A stretch of DNA of 64,000 bases from positions 1,449,219-1,513,218 of the forward strand of contig JAUPFP010000048.1 of NCBI GenBank assembly GCA_036925085.1, in the 5' to 3' direction. The notes beneath the pieces were generated by a model. It searched no databases and was not told where the DNA came from. It saw nothing but the letters and a program-made list of their open reading frames with translations. Positions 1 through 10,823 of the stretch are shown here, piece after piece; the first letter of the stretch is position 1, and each line of letters starts with the position of its first letter. The position numbers and the translations under genes were made by a program. This stretch comes from Brachycybe producta. Taxonomy: Eukaryota; Arthropoda; Diplopoda; Playtdesmida; Andrognathidae.

Positions 1-660
1 TTCATTTTTAAAAGTAGGACAGCTAGTTTTAAGCTGCAGTGTTCAAGACACTTTAAAGGGTCTTGTAAAGTAACAGCTAATTCTAGCAAAGCTTATACAT
101 GTAGTTAAAGGTCACAATTTATAAAGTTGAGATGATCCTCAGTTGAACTTCAACTTAACGTTGATTGAGTTGGCTGTCAAGATGATGCTAATTTTTGTAT
201 TATGAACTCTTTATATTTTATTAGTTGTGTATGAATTTTGCTGAGTATTTACTTAAAAGTAAAGTAAATTTGACTTGTTTGTCTAGTGGTCACAAAAACC
301 ATACGAACACTGTTTACTGTTTAGTAATTTTTTTTTTATTAAACATTCTCATATTTCATTACCAAATTTCTCTTTTTGTAAAATTAGGTGGAAATTAATA
401 AACAATGCTTCAGATTACATAGTGTCCACTTTCATTAAAAAAACGACAAATTAACTGTCACAATGTCCACTTAAGTATTTGGGTTTTTACCCCAAACATA
501 TGCAAAGTGCAGCAAAAAAAAAGTGTCTACTAATATTTAATGCTCCCTGACATTCTAACAAAATATATACTGTAAGTTAGAGTATAGAAACTCAAAACAC
601 ATTCAATTGACCTAAAACAACGAAGCAAAATTTAATAATATTTAAAATAACCGCAGGAAA
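1..660. other. AT-rich non-coding DNA, nothing recognised
   Basis: No open frame of note, no inverted repeat and no RNA gene was seen. The stretch has several short A and T runs and is ordinary low-GC intergenic or intronic sequence. Confidence 0.6.
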
Positions 661-678
661 CAATTACATTAAATATGT

Positions 679-720
679 GGACCAACGTTTCGAAGTTAAA
701 TTACTTCATCATCAGGGTCC
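679..720 (-). ncRNA. hammerhead-ribozyme-like motif
   Basis: Read on the minus strand, the segment contains the conserved core box CTGATGA, then a 5-6 bp stem (TGAAGT pairing with ACTTC around an AATTTA loop), then GAAAC, a four-base loop GTTG and GT-C. This order matches the hammerhead core: CUGAUGA, stem II, GAAA, and a very short stem III ending in the GUC cleavage triplet. Minimal hammerheads of this kind are known from Penelope-like retroelements and related repeats. The flanking GGACC and GGTCC are complementary, but they do not make a good canonical stem I around the cleavage site. This may therefore be a decayed copy or a non-self-cleaving relative. No reverse transcriptase sequence was recognised next to it. 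Confidence 0.45.
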
Positions 721-883
721 TGCAGCAATTACAACAAGCACCAACATAACAGGATACGAAACTGTAATGTAGAATTGAATCCAGAAATAGGGCACTGATA
801 AGTAAGGGTCACAGTAATTATTTCCTGTTTTTGTAGGCCTCGTTGGCCTTCTGAACATTTTGACCATGGTTATTTTAAATATT

Positions 884-1126
884 GGGGACTTAGCGAAATT
901 TCGTACGAAATAAATTTATTTACGAAATCCATTATTTTGACGTCATTTCCGGCTGATTTCGTTATATTTAACGAGATTAATTGGTGAAATTTTATTTATG
1001 ACGTCAAAATAATGGATTTCGTAAATTTTATTTATGACGTCAAAATAATGGATTTCGTAAATTTTATTTATGACGTCAAAATAATGGCTTTCGTAAATAA
1101 ATTTATTTCGTACGAAATTTCGTCCC
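884..1126. mobile_element. Short inverted-repeat (foldback) element with CRE-type palindromes
   Basis: The two ends are inverted copies over about 55 bp. Both arms contain GCGAAATTTCG-like sequence, then CGTACGAAATAAATTTATT, TACGAAA and CATTATTTTGACGTCAT. The outer ends carry GGGGAC on the left and GTCCC on the right. The right half is a tandem array of a 36-bp unit. A TATT tetranucleotide flanks both ends but is too weak to call a target duplication. There is no coding capacity. This is probably a non-autonomous DNA transposon (MITE); the superfamily is not assigned. Confidence 0.6.
985..1092 (+). repeat. 36-bp tandem repeat, about 3 units
   Basis: The unit (ATGGATTTCGTAAATTTTAT followed by TTATGACGTCAAAATA) recurs with period 36. 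Each unit carries the palindrome TGACGTCA, at 999, 1035 and 1071. A fourth TGACGTCA lies at 938 in the left arm of the surrounding inverted-repeat element. The short open frame reading through here is only a translation of the repeat. Confidence 0.85.
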
Positions 1127-1550
1127 TATTATTAAATTTTGATTCTAACAAAAAGCAATTTTCAACATTACAATTATTATATATATTAAGCCAGGTCTGT
1201 GTGTGTTTGCGTGTGTGTGATTAATGCTGTACAATTTATATAAATTTAAATGAATAAATGAATAAATGAACCGCTTTTTTTCTCAAGGTCAACTATATGT
1301 TGAACACTCCCCATCCAAGAACCCCATGATATTAAATTGGAGAGGGGAAAAGGTTGGAAAGTGTAGAAGGGGGGAGTAAGAAAAACGTGGCGGGAAAAAG
1401 TTGGAGGAGGTGACTGAAATTGAAATGAAAGGAGTAAAAAAAGGAACAAACGATGCGCATGCGCACACCAGAGTAAATAAAACACTCATTTTCTCTTTCA
1501 AATATAAAAAGGGGAGGGGATAATAGTAGCAAAATTAAACTAGAATTTAT

Positions 1551-1695
1551 CACGGGCAACTGTGCCCAGCATTAGAATTTCTTTTCCTCCGCCCTTTTAT
1601 GAACGTTATCAATTTCTAATTGGTTTGTTACTTGGTCTGACATCATAAAAGGCCGGAGGAAAAGAAATTCTAATCCTGGGCACAATTGCCTGTGA
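1551..1695. mobile_element. Short inverted-repeat element (MITE-like)
   Basis: The arms at 1551-1604 and 1642-1695 are near-perfect inverted copies. Both contain GTGCCCAG, ATTAGAATTTCTTTTCCTCC and CCTTTTATGA, separated by a spacer of about 37 bp. There is no coding capacity. A separate perfect hairpin, CCCGTCATTTATGACGGG, lies just downstream at 1704-1721. This is probably a miniature DNA transposon; no clear target duplication was found. Confidence 0.6.
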
Positions 1696-1739
1696 ATTTT
1701 GCTCCCGTCATTTATGACGGGTTACCCCACTAGTAATAA

Positions 1740-4300
1740 TATAACAAATATGATCATTCCATTTATAATTGGAAATTCTCAAGACAATGCAATTCAGCAC
1801 ACTTGGAAGCATCTTAGTTGACATTTGGGTAATTGGGATTTCTTCCAAATCATAACCGACATTATTTTCAAATTGTACTCATCCCCTCAACACTACCAAA
1901 TTATCAATAACAAAAACTCAACAACAACAAAACATTGAGTGAATATCCATTTTTCAGAAGAGGCATGCAACTTGAGTATACATATAACAACTTGTAACTG
2001 ATATAAAACTTTCATTCTTTGTACTTTGAGGTTAGACTTTTCTCTAGAGAATTGTCCAATGTTGTCCGAGCGTGACGAAGAGTAATTTCGCCACAAATTT
2101 AACGGTGTATTGTGCAGCATGTTTGAGGTTGCTGCCTTCCTTTTTCTTCATCGGTTTTTTTCTTCTTCTACAGAATGGATATTCACAAAGACACTGTCCA
2201 TTATCGACCAATCCTCCACTTGGCCTGCATCTTCACGCGACAATTGTTTCAATTATATCCATTCTTTTCTCTTCTTTAGACTAGACAGACAGACACTGGT
2301 CAAGATTTTTATAGAATAAGGCTTCTGTTTAAGATCCGTAAGATGCAACCCAGTGTACAACTTGAATTTGGCGATGTTTGCAAATACTAATGAATAGGGA
2401 GGCACCCGTAGCTTATTTGTAACTTTGTAGGAGTTTAGTGTTTGTAAATTGCATATGTATTAAAACCTTAATGAGGGATTTATTGGTGTTCTTACTATAC
2501 ACAGACACAAAAGCCATCATTCACATATAAAAAGTGAAGAAAGTGCACATTAGTACAATACTGACATTTATTACACATGCATAAGATGCATTTGAGAACA
2601 TCTTAAGTTTGTTGCAAACATGTAAAAAAACCTTTAGAAAACAAAACAAACAAACATTATATATAGAGACTGTTGCTTCTAACAACAGCAGTATTTACAG
2701 AATGTACACAGCCTTTTAGTTAAGTTTACAATGTCAATGACTCCTGCCAAATCAATTGTCTACTCCTCTTATTAATCACTTTAACTGTTTCAACTCGTCT
2801 TAATACAAGATTTATTGAAATAGATTGCAAACAAATTGATTGGCTTTTTAAACGCCTCCTAAACAAATTAGTAGAGCTGTAGAGCCGATTGCACGCTATT
2901 TGTGCGGGTCTCAGATACATTTGTATACATGCATAAATGCATAAGTGGTAACATTTTAATCATATAATAGTAGATACCTATTAAATTCACTAAAATGTGA
3001 GAATTGAATTGATTTCGACAACAATGTGAATATAGACACAATGCCAGTTTGAGATTATTACTTGTATATTCATAAAAATGTATCATTTCTTGTTGCTAAG
3101 CATTGTTTTTCCCTCTTGACATCAAAACGTCAACAAATTTTTTTTTACTTGACGTAGATTGTTTTTGTGCTAGTCGAGTATCTTTCGAGATTTTCTTTTT
3201 GTTTGCAAATTGTGAATAAAATGGCCGCCTAGAAGATTTTTATTTACAAAGTTGGCAATCTTAGTGAATCGTATATTTTGTGAAGTTGTGATGATATTTT
3301 CTTGCTCATAGTTTAGAATTAAGAAAAGCAATTGTGTGTGCTGTTGCTTGAAAAGCAAACGTCTAAAAGAAAATCAATGCCTCTAGTTGTGCAAGTTGTT
3401 TGGGTTGGTTCTTTTAGATATACTCAAGTGTTTTCTTAGTGAGCTATATACGTTTACATGCTACTGCCAAAGACGAATGACATACGGGGCAGTTCACTCT
3501 GGTACTTGTCTCGTACTTGTCTCCAGTGTGTCGTCAAGGCACTACTATGTTCTTTGACAGAAAGTCAAGCGAAAAAACCCGTGATAATGTGTAAGACAGA
3601 TGAAAAAATGGTATATTTGTTGGAGGTTTTTTTTACAATAAATGTTTTTGTGTATTTATTCAGTAGGGTAAAAAATGTGTGTGTGTGCATATGCACAATT
3701 TTGCAATATTTTTTTGCTTCCATGAATGTCTAGCCAATTATGAAAGCAGGCAAGTATGCATGATTGCATGCATGCCTACTTGAAACGTGTACATATGCAT
3801 GATTGGATGATGGTTCACAATCTGTGAAAGTGTTACAATCTGTTCTTTACAGTCCGTCTTCTCTATTTGTGCTTTTTTTTTGTACGTGTGTGGAAGGATA
3901 AGTGTAATTTTTTCTTTAAAAAAAAGTATTTATGTGCATGGCAGGCGCTTAATAACTATCTTGTAAATAGGTCTATTTTAGGTGCAAAAGCGTTAAAGCT
4001 TGAGTTTTAACATATTTTGCTTACTATGCCTTTTATCTGATAGAAACAATTACATACCTACTTTATTTTAATACTGAAAATTGTGAGAATTTTGTTGTGT
4101 AGGTGGGATTATTTCTGAAATTCAATAAAGTTTTAAAGAAGCTTAGTAACTTAATAAAAAAAAAGTGAATGGAAACTCGTCTTTTTTATCTGTTAAGTAT
4201 GAAGTAAACTGATTTTGGTGTGAGTTCATTAAATTATGCAAATTTTAAGTTTTTGCATTGTGCGCATGTGTACGGCTCGTATGTACGTGTTAGCCTAAAA
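1740..4300. other. AT-rich non-coding DNA, no supported gene
   Basis: There are several short open frames below 95 codons, none with recognisable protein character. A pyrimidine tract ending in CTACAG near 2173 looks like a splice acceptor, but nothing downstream supports an exon. A short palindromic cluster of TGCATG motifs lies near 3750-3800. Otherwise nothing was recognised. Confidence 0.5.
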
Positions 4301-4307
4301 TGTTGTT

Positions 4308-4682
4308 TCAGTCCAATTCTAATATTTTGAAGTTAAAATTATGGGTTATTCTTTGTAGTTTATTTGGCGGTTTAGAAACTAGTGTTTGGAAAGGATCTAA
4401 CTTTACACAAAAATGTAGCAAGCCTGGAGTTCTTCCAGGCTGTCCACCATTTTGTAACATGGCTGAAGACCCCTCCTGTTGTCCAGGCTTTTGTTGCTTG
4501 TCTCTTTGTCCTTGTTGGGTGGCTGGTCCTGTACCAGCCGGTTGAGTTGGGATTGTACGCCACTCCGCACCTCCCAAGCTCGGGCTCTGCAACCTGCAGG
4601 GTGATCCAGGTCGACTTGATGACCTAGATGCGCGGCCCTTGGTCGCGCCTCCGCTCCGGGTTGGAGTTGGACTCCTCGGCAT
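4308..4682 (-). pseudogene. Start of a gag-like frame of a decayed LTR retroelement
   Basis: This minus-strand frame opens at an ATG at 4682, about 67 bases after the end of the LTR-like segment at 4749-5379. The roughly 65 residues after the start are rich in Pro, Ser, Arg, Gly and Gln, as gag N-termini often are. The DNA here is clearly more GC-rich than its surroundings. After about 4375 the sequence returns to host-like AT-rich DNA and the frame ends by chance at 4308. No capsid, zinc knuckle, protease or polymerase follows, so this is a truncated remnant. The assignment rests on position, composition and the adjacent LTR-like sequence, not on a recognised domain. Confidence 0.4.
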
Positions 4683-4748
4683 GTTGTGTCTGTTTGGTTC
4701 CGTTTGTACAGGACTCAAGTTCCCACGTTTTAAAGAGAAAGTGACGAT

Positions 4749-5379
4749 TGTCACAAATAAGAAAACGACTCCTCTTATTTGTGATACAACTGGCTTTATT
4801 TTATAATAGTTGTAAAAGAATACAAGCAAATATAAAATGATCTACGAGCGAATGATTACTACATAAGTGACTCAAAACTCTTAGAAAAGATTCTAAGTCC
4901 AGAAATGATTCTTGACTTAGAATATTCTACCTTTAGACGAGGAGCGAAACATTCTGATCCGCAACTTTTTGCCTACTGTCCTCCCGAGGATACCGTGCAT
5001 GCTTGTTTTATTACTCTGGCCCTTGGGAAGTTGGGAGGGGCCCCGCGTGACCAGCGGCCACCCATAGGTTGTACTGACCAATGGCAATCTCTGGTCCCAA
5101 CATATTTCCTTATTTGGGATATATTTCTCCGAAATATGCAAATGATTTCGTAGAAATAATTTTGGGTCTGTCCAGTGTCACTGGACATGAGGAAAAAGTG
5201 ATTTCCTCTCTTTAATTGTTTCCATATGTGCCAACGAAAAAGAAAACTCTCTTTATATTTCGGACACTTATCTTTATGGGCCACCCTTTCGCCCAAAGAA
5301 AGGGGTGGTCAAACTTCAGAAGACCGAGCAGCGACATCCTCCACACATGTGCGGGGACACATGTGCAGGGAGTGTCACA
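4749..5379 (-). mobile_element. Probable degenerate LTR of a second LTR retroelement
   Basis: Read on the minus strand, the segment begins TGTGACACTCCC and ends TTGTGACA, giving TG...CA termini. It carries a TATA-like AATATAAAGA in its first third and AATAAA signals later, one near the downstream end (AAAATAAAGCC). It is followed by a gag-like start codon. The length of about 630 bp fits an LTR. No second copy, target duplication or clear primer-binding site was seen. It may be a solo or 5' LTR left after truncation of the rest. It is unrelated in sequence to the large element at 16703-26767. Confidence 0.5.
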
Positions 5380-5439
5380 AAAACTAACTCCAAAAGTATA
5401 TGCAACAATTTGTCAATTTATTGCAAAATAGTGACAAAA

Positions 5440-5975
5440 AGAAAAAGTGGATATAGACAATTGCACTAAAGACACATCCCCTGAAACCATTTGCCCTAAA
5501 GGGAGATTTGCCCTAAAACCACTTGCCATAAAAGGACATTTGCCCTAAAGGGACATCTGTCCTAAGCCCATGCCCAAAAAAGAACTCCAAGTATTTTTTA
5601 AATTTAAATTTTTTTTTTCTCTTTTCATAATGTTTGTGCAGTAGGCGCGCAAATAACGCCAAAAAACTTATATTTAAACTCCTGATTAAGACAAACATTC
5701 CTTTAGGGTTAGTGGTTTTAGTGCAAATGTTCCTTTAAGGGCAATATCTCTTTAAGGGAATGATTTTACAGAAAATGTCCCTTTATGGCAAATAATTTTA
5801 GGACACGTGTCTTTAGGGCAAATCTATCTTTATTGCAAACGTAGTTTTAGGGCAAATGGCTTTAATGCAACTATTTTTAGGGCAAATGTCTCTAGGGCAA
5901 ATGGCTGTTGGAAAACTGTCTGTAGTGCAAGTGTCTTTAGGGCAACTGTCTATAGGGTAAGTCTTTTTAGCGCAA
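5440..5975. mobile_element. Foldback element with minisatellite arms (TTTAGGGCAAATG type)
   Basis: Many diverged units of about 16 bp, built around TTTAGGGCAAATGTC, fill 5700-5960 on the plus strand. The complementary form (TTGCCCTAAAGGGA, ATTTGCCCTAAA) fills 5495-5575. The outer arms also pair: TAGACAATTGCACTAAAGACAC on the left matches the complement of the right end with few mismatches. Inverted arms made of short tandem units are the hallmark of foldback (FB-type) transposons. A poly-T, AT-rich spacer separates the arms. No target duplication was identified, so the boundaries are approximate. Confidence 0.55.
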
Positions 5976-6084
5976 ACATCACACACTCGAAAAAAACCTA
6001 TTGTTATTAAACACGGTATACGTTTCGTATTGTGATGCTGACAAAAAAATTATCAATTTTGGTGGAATGTCAACACTTGGCAGA

Positions 6085-6285
6085 GTGTAAGACTCTTGGC
6101 ACACATATATCACTTTTGGAGGCCGATTTCGACTGCAAAATGTCGTCGCATCTTACTGTGCTGTGGTTGCAATGTATTGTCATGGAAAGAAGGCTAACCT
6201 TGGCACGTAAGCGACAACTCGATTTCATTTTGTAGTCGATTTCGACCACCAAAAGGGGCTTGTGAGCCAATTAAATGCCTTACAC
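6085..6285. mobile_element. Short inverted-repeat element, about 200 bp
   Basis: The two halves are imperfect inverted copies over about 75 bp each. GTGTAAG, ACTTTTGGAGG, TCGATTTCGACTGCAAAATG-like and GTCGTCGCATCTTAC segments on the left all have complements on the right, ending in CTTACAC. There is no coding capacity. This is probably a MITE; no target duplication was noticed. Confidence 0.55.
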
Positions 6286-6772
6286 GCATACCACTACTTT
6301 TTAGCGCGTCTGGTGTAAAATATTTAATTTCACTCAGTGTGTACATGTATATCTGTGACAAAACCTTCTCTAGTTGTTAATAGTAATTTTGGTAATCAGT
6401 TTAATCGTTTTCAGACTACTCGCATCATACCTGTAGTTAAAACCAAACTTGTCATCATTTTATACTAGAAATCATTAAAGAAAAAATTGTATATAGTTTC
6501 TCTTTAATCATAGAAATGATGGGCAGCCAAACACACACACGCACACAGTAGTAAGTTTCACATTTTATTTTTGTTCGTTGTTGTCCAAATTATAATTGTC
6601 TAGTTCAAATATGACATTCCATGAGGAATTTAAGAGTAGAGAGAATATTGCAATTGGTTCATTGCTGTCAGTTTTAATATGAAATTCTTTTGTTGTACTA
6701 GAAACTATAGAGACCTTCACATATATTACCACTTGGTGACTGTAAACATAGTTAATTAAAAGTGGGAGCTTG

Positions 6773-7650
6773 TACGGAGCCCTGCAAAGGACATGCGAGA
6801 TTTTTTTTAAAATCTCGACATTTCCACTTTTTCCAGAATCTCGACATTTCGACTTTAATCTCGAAATTTCGACTTTAATCTCGACATTTCGACTTTAATC
6901 TCGACATTTCGACTTTAATCTCGAAATTTCGACTTTAATCTCGACATTTCGACTTTAATCTCGACATTTCGACTTTAATCTCGACATTTCGACTTTAATC
7001 TCGACATTTCGACTTTTAATCTCTTATTCGGCCATGTTAATTATGCCATGTTGTGCGCACCATACTCTAATAATTAAATTATTGCAAGCGCCCTCTTTTA
7101 GCAGCAATAATTTAATTATTAGAGTATGGTGCGCACAACATGGCATAATTAACATGACCGAATAAGAGATAAAAAGTCGAAATTTCGAGATTAAAAGTCG
7201 AAAATTCGAGATTTTGGAAAAAGTCGAAATGTCGAGATTAAAGTCGAAATGTCGAGATTAAAGTCGAAATTTCGAGATTAAAGTCGAAATTTCGAGATTA
7301 AAGTCGAAATTTCGAGATTAAAGTCGAAATGTCGAGATTAAAGTCGAAATGTCGAGATTAAAGTCGAAATGTCGAGATTAAAGTCGAAATTTCGAGATTA
7401 AAGTGGAAATTTTGAGATTAAAGTCGAAATGTCGAGATTTTGGAAAAAGTGGAAATTTCGAGATTAAAGTTGAAATGTCGAGATTAAAGTCGAAATTTCG
7501 AGATTCTGGAAAAAGTCGAAATTTCGAGATTAAAGTCGAAATTTCGAGATTAAATGCGAAATGTCGAGATTAAAGGCGAAATGTCGAGATTAAAGTCGAA
7601 ATTTCGAGATTTCAAAAAAAAATCTCGCCTGTCCTTTAGAGGGCTCCGTA
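6773..7650. mobile_element. Foldback transposon with tandem-repeat arms and 6-bp target duplication
   Basis: The element begins TACGGAGCCCT and ends with its exact complement AGGGCTCCGTA. It is flanked on both sides by AGCTTG (6767-6772 and 7651-7656), a probable target-site duplication. Inside the 11-bp termini, the left arm holds tandem units of TCGACATTTCGACTTTAATC. The right arm holds the complementary units, about three times as many. The core at about 7021-7170 is itself a near-perfect palindrome, with arms containing CTCTTATTCGG, AACATGGCATAATTAACATG and GAGTATGGTGCGCACAAC, around a short loop at 7090-7105. It encodes nothing. The architecture is that of an FB element, probably mobilised by a transposase supplied elsewhere. 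Confidence 0.8.
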
Positions 7651-7932
7651 AGCTTGAGCTAAAAAATCTCTTATTTTGTTTGTTGCTGACAATCATCAGT
7701 GAGTTTTGCCCAAAGGGACAATGAGTGACAAAGGTGGTGGACAATGAATCGAGGTGGAAGGAAGCGGTCATTCTGCTTCATGCCAGCTTATTTAAAAACA
7801 ACGATGGATGAGTGAGTGGTTTTGACGGTAATGCTTTTTTGAAAAGAGACAATGACAGCAAAATAAGTTTCTGTATGTAAAGGATTCACATAATTTGAAT
7901 AATTAGAATCAAATACTTACAGTAGTATATGT

Positions 7933-8107
7933 GTTACTGTCAATCTGCGGAATCAGATAATCTGCCGATTGCCCAGGCAATCTGCAAAACAGCCAACCCG
8001 CTAGTGAATCTGCAAAATTCAACACCTAAAATATATTGAATTTTGCAGATTCACTAGCAGTTTTAGGGTTTTGCAGATTGCCTAGGCAATTGCAGATTGA
8101 CAGTAAC
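7933..8107. mobile_element. MITE with GTTACTGTCAATCTGC termini
   Basis: This 175-bp element has termini GTTACTGTCAATCTGC and the exact complement. Internal inverted segments include TTGCCTAGGCAATCTGCAAAAC and GCTAGTGAATCTGCAAAATTCA. The flanks are ATATGT on the left and ATATGC on the right, a possible 6-bp target duplication with one mismatch. There is no coding capacity. Related motifs (AATCACTAGTAAATGTGC) occur near 39760, suggesting a dispersed family. Confidence 0.7.
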
Positions 8108-8289
8108 ATATGCACAAGTTACCTTTTGTATGCAGTTGTTAGACAGCATTTAGATTTTTTAAGCAACAAAACAGTTTAAAGTTTGCAAATTGTTCAAATG
8201 TTTATTATTGAAATAATTAAAACTGAGCTGTGATTATTAATATTTTGAGTTGTTTACACAATTCTTAATAAATAGGAATATCCCTTTTT

Positions 8290-8775
8290 AAATTTAGATG
8301 TATCCACACTAAAAGGAACGTTTCTTTTGTTGAGTAGTCGCATTAAGAATATTTTTGTTTTATGACAAGAATGTTTACTAAATATATCGTCTTCAACTGT
8401 GCACCGAGAAAAAAAAAATGCTCGGCAAACATTCAGAAAACATTTGTGACCTTTAAAAAAAAACATTTGCGTTTGTGTAGACGCATTTTAGAACATTTTG
8501 TTTGCTTTATGCTAAAAATACCACACATAACAAAGAAAATACATTTCGCTTTTTAAAAACACTTTACAAACGTTCTCGTAAATATAAATTTCTTCAAATT
8601 TATTGTCGACGTTCAGAGAAACGTTTGTTGAACGATCATCAAAACATTTTGATAAACATTTTTGTAATTAAAAGAACATTACACGTACGTTTCACAAATG
8701 TTCGACACATGTTTAGGACTTGTGTAAAGGACCTCTGAAACGTTTATAAGTCCGGTTTGGACGCACTTTTAGAAT
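8290..8775. mobile_element. Probable inverted-repeat element, about 490 bp
   Basis: The left end (TCCACACTAAAAGGAACGTTTC) and the complement of the right end (GTCCAAACCGGACTTATAAACGTTTC) are similar over about 35 bp. Many GAACATTTTG and AAACGTTT-like motifs lie between them. There is no coding capacity and the boundaries are approximate. Confidence 0.4.
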
Positions 8776-8799
8776 TTTAAAAGTAACTTTCAGAATAAT

Positions 8800-10620
8800 C
8801 CTACAGAAAAGTGACAGAATGCAATAAATAGTAAGGTCTGTAAGTTTTATGCTTAAATGAATGCACTCATATTTATAATTTGCGTTTGCGCCAATAGAAT
8901 ACACATTTGTGACTCGTGTAGGCATTTGAGTTTCGATTTTCATTTGTCATGGTGTGTCATATGTTGTAAAACCTTCAAAACTTTTATATCTTTAAAAGTT
9001 TTATATCGTTAAAAGTGGCTATGAAAACCATAAAAACGGAAATATTTCACTGTTTCTCTGGTGGCAATGTGCTGCAAGGTAATCATGATGTTAACAGCGT
9101 ACAAAACAAAACTGAAAAAAAAAAATTAAACCAAAAAAAAATCGAAATTGGTTATGGACTAGAAGAGTCGAACGGAAAAGAAATGGAAGCTCTAATAAAT
9201 CAACATATTTCAAAGTAAACAGATGATGTTTTGATGTTTGAAAAAAAATGAAATTTTACATTTTTACGAATTGTGCAAAATTAAAAACAAAGAATAAAAT
9301 GAATGTTCAGTAGTTCATTTTTAAAGCTGCCATAAACCGTTTATTTAAAAAAAATATTTTTAAGTTGTTAGACCATTTTGAATATATTAACTTTCATATT
9401 CTTACTGATTGCTAAGTCAAAAGTGAAATTTTGATATTCAAGAACTTTTGATATCAAGTTTCATGTAAAAGTTGACAATTATTTCAGCACTTGCTTTGAC
9501 TTTGGAATCAAAAAGAATACAACTTCTTACTAAATTCTGGCACATTTATTCTGAACAACGAAGAAGTAAGAAAGAAATTTGAAACAGTGAAGATCACGTA
9601 ATATGAAGACAATATCTTGAGATGCTTCTGAAAATGCCATTGTGTTGATTTATAGAAACTTAGTGGTTTGAACTGTATAATAAAGATTTAAGGTTTCGAG
9701 TGAAAAAAAAAAATTCGTCCGTCCATCCGATAGTAAGTATACTTTATTTGGATCACTTTTTTTATTTGTGTCATCTGCAATTTTTCCCATATCAGACAAT
9801 GAATTGATCTATATCTTCAAAGTACAATTGAAACCTATTTGTCGATATGAGCTTTTGATTGTCCATCATTCTTATGGTCAATGTCTTGGGTTAGTTGGTG
9901 GTGTGGGTTATTTTTTTTTAAGTTACTACAACGTGATCCAATTTTCTATTTATTGCTTTTTCTTTTTTTTTTCTTCTTGTCGTTTTTATAAAATGTTGAA
10001 CAAACATCTTAAAAATTCTGAGACCTTCTTTTTGGCACTGAATGTTAATCCTTAAAACGTGACCTATTATTTATTTTTCTTCTTCTAAATATTTACAATT
10101 TAATATGTAGAAGCATCAACAGTCACAACAATGGCATCATCATTTTCTTCTTGAATCTACTTTTTTTTAAAGAAAGCAGACATTGAAAAATCGACAAAAT
10201 AGATTGCTTTTAAGTGAGAGCCCCAATAGAAAAGTTTTTTTTGTCATTCTTTCTTAAGAGATAAACTTTTGGCACGCTGATGTTTTTAACCAAAGTGGGG
10301 ACTTTTATTTTCACCTCGAAAAAAACAATTCTAAGAAAAGAAATGACAAAAATCCACGAGTTAAATCAGCTCTTTATAACGAGTGAGCTCCATAAAAGTT
10401 GTTCCAAATAGCACTATATTCCAAAATATATTGACATTTATTGTCTTTGGTTGAGCGCGTGCGCAGTAGACATACTCTTGTCACTTTAAGAGGTCCTACA
10501 TATATATTGTAATAAATACTTTGGCGTTGTGTTTTCAATTAGACAAGTCGTTTCTTTCTTTTCTGTGATGGTTCGATTTCCAATAAAACTTTGAAGAAGA
10601 AAAAAAAAAACGTTATAAGC
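8800..10620. other. AT-rich non-coding DNA, nothing recognised
   Basis: Only short AT-rich open frames are present (up to 95 codons), without domain-like character. A GGTTCGATTTCC string at 10570 resembles a tRNA B box, but no tRNA fold surrounds it. Confidence 0.5.
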
Positions 10621-10823
10621 ATTTCATACAGGGTGAAGCAATAATCCACTTATGTGTAATGATTTTAGTTGTGACATTTGAAACGGTTGTAGTTATGGTA
10701 TTGGTGTTGATGTTAGTATTGTTTGGGCACTCTGGAGCATCCTGGCAGGGATAACTCAGCTCACGAGCTGGTTGCAGATATACTGAGCTGAATTGAACCA
10801 GTTGGTCAGCCACACTTACATAA

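Noticed and set aside
2140-2320. Exon after a CTACAG acceptor near 2173
   Set aside because: All three frames are open for 100-140 bp with no recognisable protein character and no donor; chance is sufficient.
6773-7650. CRISPR array
   Set aside because: Units are contiguous, without unique spacers, and occur in both orientations in an animal-type genome.
10560-10590. tRNA gene with B box GGTTCGATTTCC
   Set aside because: No A box at the right distance and no cloverleaf could be drawn.
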